Source: Syntrophorhabdus sp. PtaB.Bin184
GTDB taxonomy: Bacteria; Desulfobacterota; Syntrophorhabdia; Syntrophorhabdales; Syntrophorhabdaceae
NCBI GenBank assembly: GCA_002067555.1
Contig: MVQQ01000142.1
Coordinates: 1 to 9,025 of the forward strand
Length of the DNA: 9,025 nucleotides
Direction: 5' to 3'
This document shows, one piece after another, positions 5,484 to 9,025 of the stretch. A program made the position numbers and the translations under genes. Every line of letters begins with the position of its first letter. Positions within the stretch are counted from its first letter, which is position 1. The notes under the pieces are model-generated. The model saw nothing but the letters and a program-made list of their open reading frames with translations. It did not search any database and was not told the DNA's origin.

Positions 5484-6224
5484 ATGGCCCCGACAGACCC
5501 GGCAGGCAGAGCATTCAGTTTCGTGATAAGGCAATTGCGCAGGCTTCCTGCTCTCTTGATCCTTCCCGCCTTCCTTCTCCTTGCCGATTGTTCAGTGGTC
5601 AAGGCGCCCTATTACGTCGTCAAAGGCACCATAAAGGGGGGCTACTACGCGGTGAAAGGGACCTACGAGCTTACGGCAGGCACGACGAAGATCGTGTATA
5701 CCATTGGGAAATACACCTTCAAGGTGGTAAAAGCCCCTCTCGATTGGGGCTTCGCCAACGAAGATATCGAAGACATTGACGATATGCCGCCCCGCGAGGC
5801 GATCCGCAAGGGCCGCGTCAAGACAGCTCCGTACACCGTGAAGGGGAAGAGATACTATCCCATGTCCGTGGAACAGGCAAGGTCCTACGACGAAACGGGA
5901 ATGGCGTCATGGTACGGCTACGAGACCCTGCGTCACAACGCTTCGCGCATGACTGCAAACGGAGAGGTCTTCGACCCCGCGCAGATGACGGCGGCACACA
6001 AGTACCTCCCCCTCCCAACACACGTGAAGGTAACGAACCTCGAGAACAACCGTTCCATAATCGTGAGGGTAAACGACAGGGGACCGTTTCCGAGCGACAG
6101 GAACCCCTCGTCAGGCGAGAGGATCATTGACCTGTCCGCCGGTGCCGCTAAGAAACTTGGCTTCTACGACAAAGGGCTGGCGCGTGTAAGGGTTGAAACG
6201 ATACAACTGCAAAAGGAGGGTTGA
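5484..6224 (+). CDS. rlpA: RlpA-like protein (septal-ring lytic transglycosylase family, double-psi beta-barrel)
   Basis: 246 residues from the ATG at 5484; a GTG at 5523 (233 residues) is also possible, as neither has a clear ribosome site. Longer readings run into the divergent gene. RlpA proteins act in the outer membrane/periplasm on peptidoglycan, in some species cutting denuded glycan strands at division. A basic N-terminus (RQLRR) and hydrophobic core lead to LLLADC (C36), a lipobox with an unusual Asp at -1. A Tyr/Lys/Val-rich, repetitive region follows (about 37-85: YYVVKGT, GGYYAVKGTY, KVVKAP). The DPBB domain covers about 138-240: GMASWYG, MTANGEVFDP, MTAAHKYLP (H172), VKVTNLEN, VRVNDRGPF (D198), RIIDLSAGAAKKLGF. 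H172 and D198 match residues needed for activity in studied RlpA. No C-terminal SPOR domain is present. Confidence 0.85.
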   Translation: MAPTDPAGRAFSFVIRQLRRLPALLILPAFLLLADCSVVKAPYYVVKGTIKGGYYAVKGTYELTAGTTKIVYTIGKYTFKVVKAPLDWGFANEDIEDIDDMPPREAIRKGRVKTAPYTVKGKRYYPMSVEQARSYDETGMASWYGYETLRHNASRMTANGEVFDPAQMTAAHKYLPLPTHVKVTNLENNRSIIVRVNDRGPFPSDRNPSSGERIIDLSAGAAKKLGFYDKGLARVRVETIQLQKEG

Positions 6225-6278
6225 CCCCTCAGATCCGATTCCTGGCAGATGCTCCTTCATCGCTCGTCACCTCCCGCA

Positions 6279-7166
6279 TCATGACAGCTCTCTCGCGCTC
6301 TCAAAGCGCATGCGCCTTCCCGTCAACGGGTCAGGGAAGGAAACCGACCGGGCCAGCAGCTTGAGGGGCCGCAGGATATCATCGCTTCCCGCGGGCCCCG
6401 CGTCGGGATAGAACCTGTCGTTGATGATCGGGATGCCGAGCGCGGCCATATGTACCCGCAACTGGTGTTTTCGTCCCGTCGCCGGGATGAGCCGGTAGAG
6501 GGTTATATCTCCCCTCACCTCAATGACCTCGACGCGCGTTTCCGAGTTTGCCGGCCCATCGACCTCTTCCATCCGAAAGAACGGCTTGCCCTCCTTCAGA
6601 CGGCTGCGATGAACTAGGGGAAAGCTCGTGCCGGGAAGGGTCGGCGCAAGCGCCTCATAGACCTTTTCGACCTTCTGTTCCTGAAAGAGCGACGCGTACC
6701 TGCCCCGGGTTCCGGGATCGTGGGAGAATATGACCACCCCCGCCGTTTCCCTGTCGATACGGTGAATGGGCACGAGGTGCTCAAGCAGGAGATCCTTCTT
6801 CAGCCGGACGAGGAGGGTCTCCCGGAGAAACCTTCCCGAGGGCACCACGGGGAGAAAATGGGGCTTGTCGACAGCGAGGATATGGTCGTCCCGGTAGAGG
6901 ATCCTCTCCTCGAAGGGGATCGGGCTCTCCTCTTCCAGTTCACGGTAGTAGAAGACATAGCTTCCCCGGCGGCCGCGACTCTCCGGGTTGAGGGGATTGC
7001 CGGATCCGTCGACGACCCTGCCCCTTCTCATCCGCTCTATCCAGATCTTCGCTTCTATCCTGGGGAAACGCTCCCCAAGATACTCGAGTATATTCCTGTC
7101 CTCCGTTGAGGGCAGTCTGAGGCAGCTCGGCGCCACGCCTTCGATGGTGGGCAGAGGGGGCTTCAA
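6279..7166 (-). CDS. RluA-family RNA pseudouridine synthase
   Basis: 295 residues. Converts specific uridines in rRNA or tRNA to pseudouridine in the cytoplasm. An N-terminal part of about 80 residues looks like a degenerate S4-type RNA-binding domain (EDRNILEYLGERFPRIE... RVVDGSGNPLN). The catalytic domain starts near 88 with LYRDDHILAVDKPHFLPV, carries the active-site motif HRIDRETAG (135-143, catalytic D138), a conserved VYEA Tyr (Y170) and GRKHQLRVHMA (231-241). This matches the DKPHFLPV subgroup whose RNA target I cannot name. The start is TTG (7166-7164): AAGGAGAGG (7181-7173) sits six bases upstream and the protein is complete from there, so TTG is well supported. Convergent with rlpA, with 54 bp between stops and no clear terminator hairpin. 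Confidence 0.9.
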   Translation of the reverse strand: MKPPLPTIEGVAPSCLRLPSTEDRNILEYLGERFPRIEAKIWIERMRRGRVVDGSGNPLNPESRGRRGSYVFYYRELEEESPIPFEERILYRDDHILAVDKPHFLPVVPSGRFLRETLLVRLKKDLLLEHLVPIHRIDRETAGVVIFSHDPGTRGRYASLFQEQKVEKVYEALAPTLPGTSFPLVHRSRLKEGKPFFRMEEVDGPANSETRVEVIEVRGDITLYRLIPATGRKHQLRVHMAALGIPIINDRFYPDAGPAGSDDILRPLKLLARSVSFPDPLTGRRMRFESARELS

Positions 7167-7256
7167 TCGAGTCCTCTCCTTTTCTCTGTCACATTCACAC
7201 CTTTCGCCCGGAACACACAGCCCCGGGCCGTTTCCGTCACAGCCTTCCGTTTCCCC

Positions 7257-7265
7257 ATTGTACCA
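7257..7265 (-). promoter_or_regulatory. Extended -10 promoter for the pseudouridine synthase
   Basis: The - strand reads TGGTACAAT (7265-7257): a good -10 with the TG extension. No recognisable -35 lies 16-18 bp further up. Transcription near 7250 would give a leader of about 84 nt. Confidence 0.4.
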
Positions 7266-7304
7266 CAGATCATCACGACTGCCCGGAAAGCTTCAAGAAA
7301 CTGC

Positions 7305-7333
7305 TTGTATAAGTTCACGTTTGAATGGATAAT
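7305..7333 (+). promoter_or_regulatory. Sigma70-type promoter for the periplasmic protein gene
   Basis: TTGTAT (7305-7310), 17-bp spacer, GATAAT (7328-7333). Transcription near 7340 gives a short leader carrying GGAGG (7348-7352) ten bases before the ATG at 7363. Confidence 0.6.
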
Positions 7334-7362
7334 GAGCAAAAGATGACGGAGGCGCAAGCATC

Positions 7363-7848
7363 ATGAACCATGTCATGCGGTCTATCTCCCTGTTCCTCGC
7401 GGCGTTCATTCTCCTTTCGGGGGTGGCCAACGCGCAATGGGTCTTTGTGGGAAGAAAAGCCCTCGGGAAGATAAAGCAACTTACGAGCGAGGCCACCGAC
7501 AGCGCGTCGCCGCAGCCTGCCGACGCGTCGAAGAACATCCCCCGGCAGGGATACGACGCCGCCACCGTCCTTCTGGAAGCCCCCGCCGACAGGGTCTACA
7601 GCACCGCCGTTAAGGTGTTGCAGGCCAACAAGGACATCAGGATCAGCAGAAAGGATGATAAGGCCCTCAGCATTGAATTCGTCGACGGCAGCATAGCCGC
7701 CGGGATGCAGATAACCGCTCTCTCGGAGACAGTGAGCCAGATCCTCGTGGTGTCCACATCACCGGGAAAACAGGACACATCCATCGTGCTCAAGGGAATA
7801 CTGCGAGTCTGTAAAGAAATGGGAGCGCACTGCCAGCCGGCTGATTAA
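7363..7848 (+). CDS. Exported periplasmic protein of unknown function
   Basis: 161 residues. A clear signal peptide: MNHVMRS, hydrophobic core, cleavage at ANA|Q (after residue 24). A polar Ser/Ala/Asp/Pro-rich linker covers about 44-66. The folded part (about 67-161) begins YDAATVLLEAPADRVYSTAVKVLQ, a helix-plus-strand pattern, continues with ISRKDDKALSIEFVDGSIAAGMQITAL and SQILVVSTSP strands, and ends in a helix with two cysteines (VCKEMGAHC). The pattern 'residue pair of helix, then short strands written as KADGxxxVxG, then a closing helix' is seen in DUF3568-like lipoproteins, but I am not sure of that match. It has its own promoter at 7305-7333 and stands alone, divergent from the pseudouridine synthase. 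No function can be given. Confidence 0.82.
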   Translation: MNHVMRSISLFLAAFILLSGVANAQWVFVGRKALGKIKQLTSEATDSASPQPADASKNIPRQGYDAATVLLEAPADRVYSTAVKVLQANKDIRISRKDDKALSIEFVDGSIAAGMQITALSETVSQILVVSTSPGKQDTSIVLKGILRVCKEMGAHCQPAD

Positions 7849-7889
7849 CGGCGGGGCCACGCCGAAGACAGCACGGAGGGTTCGGCCCC
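7849..7889 (+). terminator. Inverted repeats after the periplasmic protein gene, possible terminator
   Basis: Three overlapping inverted repeats start right after the stop codon: CGGCG/CGCCG (7849-7853 with 7860-7864), GGGGCC/GGCCCC (7853-7858 with 7884-7889) and GCCGAA/TTCGGC (7861-7866 with 7881-7886). They exclude one another. Only a weak TTTATT (7896-7901) follows, so termination is uncertain. Confidence 0.3.
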
Positions 7890-7960
7890 ACAGGTTTATT
7901 GATCGGCGCATCTTCGAAGAGGCAATCTCCCACAGATTGTATGTTTTGTGAAATTTCCGG

Positions 7961-7990
7961 TTGATTACATGCCCTCTTTTAACATATCCT
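7961..7990 (+). promoter_or_regulatory. Likely sigma70-type promoter for the DRTGG/ATPase operon
   Basis: TTGATT (7961-7966), 18-bp spacer, TATCCT (7985-7990), within an AT-richer stretch (about 7930-7990). Transcription near 7997 would give a leader of only about 17 nt that contains AAAGGAG (8001-8007). Confidence 0.5.
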
Positions 7991-8013
7991 ATCTGCGTTG
8001 AAAGGAGAACATA

Positions 8014-8388
8014 GTGAATCTACAGCAGGTGAAAGACATACTTGACGCAGACGTTATCGTCGGCAACGATCAACTGGAAATGGAAGTGAAGACGGCCTTC
8101 GGGGCCGACCTGATGAGCGACGTTCTGGCCTTTGCCAAGCCGGGGAGTCTTCTGCTCACGGGTCTGACGAATCCTCAGATAATTCGTACATCCGATGTTC
8201 TCGATATCGCAGCCATCATACTGGTGCGTGGAAAACGCCCTTTGCCTGAAACGATCCAGCTTGCGGAGGAACTGCGAATACCCCTGTTATCAACGAAGTA
8301 CATCCTCTTTGAATCCGTCGGGCGGCTCTATGCACAGGGAATTCGCGGCTGCATAGAAAAGGTCGGCGAGACACGTGACCTCTCGTGA
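8014..8388 (+). CDS. DRTGG-domain protein, probable signalling or regulatory partner
   Basis: 124 residues from a GTG start; AAAGGAG (8001-8007) lies six bases upstream. It resembles stand-alone DRTGG-domain proteins, named for a domain also found in HPr kinase N-termini and some phosphotransacetylases: an N-terminal NLQQVKDILDADVIVGNDQLE, a central LAFAKPGSLLLTGLTNPQIIRTSDVLDI (split here by family turns), then IILVRGKRPLPETIQLAEELRIPLLST and a Tyr/Leu helix. The literal DRTGG string is absent, so the assignment rests on overall pattern memory. In several anaerobes such proteins sit with RsbW-like ATPases beside [FeFe]-hydrogenase or sensor genes. The stop overlaps the next gene by 14 bp. 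It probably binds a small ligand or partner; no reaction is known. Confidence 0.78.
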   Translation: MNLQQVKDILDADVIVGNDQLEMEVKTAFGADLMSDVLAFAKPGSLLLTGLTNPQIIRTSDVLDIAAIILVRGKRPLPETIQLAEELRIPLLSTKYILFESVGRLYAQGIRGCIEKVGETRDLS

Positions 8389-8833
8389 ATCCCTGATCTA
8401 TGAAAAATCATTTCCCGTGGAGGCGGGATTCGATTTTGCCGGGCGCGTCTCCGGCGAGGTCAAGGCCATCCTGACAGGGATGGGCCTCCCGAAAGAGACT
8501 ATCCGGAGGGTCGCCATCGTCACCTACGAGGCGGAGATGAATATCTGTTCCTACGCGGATCAGGGCACGATAACGTTGAGAGTAAAGCCCAATTTTGTGA
8601 TTATCGAGGCAGCGGATGAAGGCCAGGGGATAGAGGACATCGGACTCGCCATGAAGGAAGGCTACTCCACGGCCACGGACAAGATCCGCAGCATGGGCTT
8701 CGGCGCGGGGATGGGGCTATCGAACATGAAGAAGTTCTCCGACACCTTCCGCATCATCTCCGAGGTCGGCAAAGGCACCCATCTGAAGATGCTCCTGCGC
8801 ATCCGGAAGGACCAGGACAGCAAGGAGCCCTGA
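8375..8833 (+). CDS. RsbW-like ATP-binding protein (HATPase_c, anti-sigma-factor type)
   Basis: 152 residues from a GTG start that overlaps the DRTGG gene by 14 bp, with AAGG/GGCGAG just upstream as a weak ribosome site. The fold is a GHKL ATPase as in SpoIIAB/RsbW serine kinases: N-box YEAEMN (51-56, E52 and N56), G1 box DEGQG (81-85) and G2 box GFGAGMGLSN (108-117). The C-terminal GKGTHLKMLLRI strand closes the domain. No histidine phosphorylation domain and no membrane segment are present, so it is a single-domain cytoplasmic protein that may phosphorylate or bind a protein partner. No sigma factor or STAS-domain antagonist lies in view. Known family members of this stand-alone kind often accompany DRTGG proteins, which fits the overlap. 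Confidence 0.87.
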   Translation: MTSRESLIYEKSFPVEAGFDFAGRVSGEVKAILTGMGLPKETIRRVAIVTYEAEMNICSYADQGTITLRVKPNFVIIEAADEGQGIEDIGLAMKEGYSTATDKIRSMGFGAGMGLSNMKKFSDTFRIISEVGKGTHLKMLLRIRKDQDSKEP

Positions 8834-8868
8834 CCGTCGCGCTCCGCATTCTTGCCCGGACCTTATTA

Positions 8869-9025
8869 TTATCTGAACAGCTGTAGTACGGACTGGGCCG
8901 CGTCGGCGGAGAGGCTGAGGACGTTCATGCCCAGGGACTGGCGTGTCTGAAGCATGAGCATGTTGGCCCCCTCCTCGCTCGTGTCGGCAAGGGTGAGCCT
9001 GTCGGAGCCCTCGGTGAGGATGTTC
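8869..9025 (-). CDS. fliC: Flagellin, C-terminal end (5' part outside window)
   Basis: Only 51 codons are visible on the - strand, from the window edge to a TAA at 8871-8869. The translation contains ANMLMLQTRQSLGMNVLSLS and AAQSVLQLFR, the C-terminal D0 helix shared by flagellins, which packs with the N-terminal helix in the core of the filament and is recognised for export. The ending ...LQLFR is typical. Three TAA codons in a row (8871-8863) stop translation firmly. It converges on the ATPase gene with 35 bp between stops. It could be one of several flagellin copies; the rest is needed to tell it from a hook-associated protein, though the match to flagellin is clear. Confidence 0.9.
   Translation of the reverse strand, partial: NILTEGSDRLTLADTSEEGANMLMLQTRQSLGMNVLSLSADAAQSVLQLFR

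Noticed and set aside
6216..6230. GAGGG/CCCTC inverted repeat over the rlpA stop as terminator
   Set aside because: Only 5 bp, overlaps the stop codon, and no T-tract follows.

Overview
The window reads as a chromosomal stretch (about 58% GC by eye) from a flagellated, Gram-negative, menaquinone-making bacterium. An outer-membrane-type RlpA protein, several Sec-exported small proteins, a flagellin, and a DRTGG/anti-sigma-type ATPase pair of the kind often found in anaerobes with [FeFe] hydrogenases point towards a deltaproteobacterial-type anaerobe. That taxonomic reading is inference and is not firm. I saw no tRNA, rRNA, CRISPR array, insertion sequence or phage gene.

Layout. (1) 1-2032, + strand: the end of an ABC transporter permease, then menG/ubiE-type methyltransferase and a MenA-like prenyltransferase. 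Overlaps of 16 and 4 bp make them one translationally coupled unit for the last steps of menaquinone synthesis. (2) 2203-3192: a sigma70-type promoter drives a small exported beta-rich protein. It faces a second small, cysteine-rich exported protein on the opposite strand, with two hairpins between their 3' ends. (3) 3318-4104: back-to-back extended -10 promoters, one for the Cys-rich gene and one for a TMEM175-family potassium channel. (4) 4127-5299 (-): a large multi-pass membrane protein I cannot assign, convergent with the channel and divergent from (5) an RlpA-like septal/cell-wall protein at 5484-6224. (6) 6279-7166 (-): an RluA-family RNA pseudouridine synthase starting at TTG, divergent from (7) a periplasmic protein of unknown function at 7363-7848. 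(8) 8014-8833 (+): a DRTGG-domain protein overlapping an RsbW-like ATPase, probably a small signalling operon. (9) 8869-9025 (-): the C-terminal end of a flagellin, cut by the window edge.

The genes form about eight separate transcription units rather than one system. I found no convincing new defence or mobile system. The best leads are the unassigned membrane protein, the DRTGG/ATPase pair without a hydrogenase gene in view, the ABC permease fused by overlap to menaquinone genes, and the two small exported Cys-containing proteins meeting at tandem hairpins.
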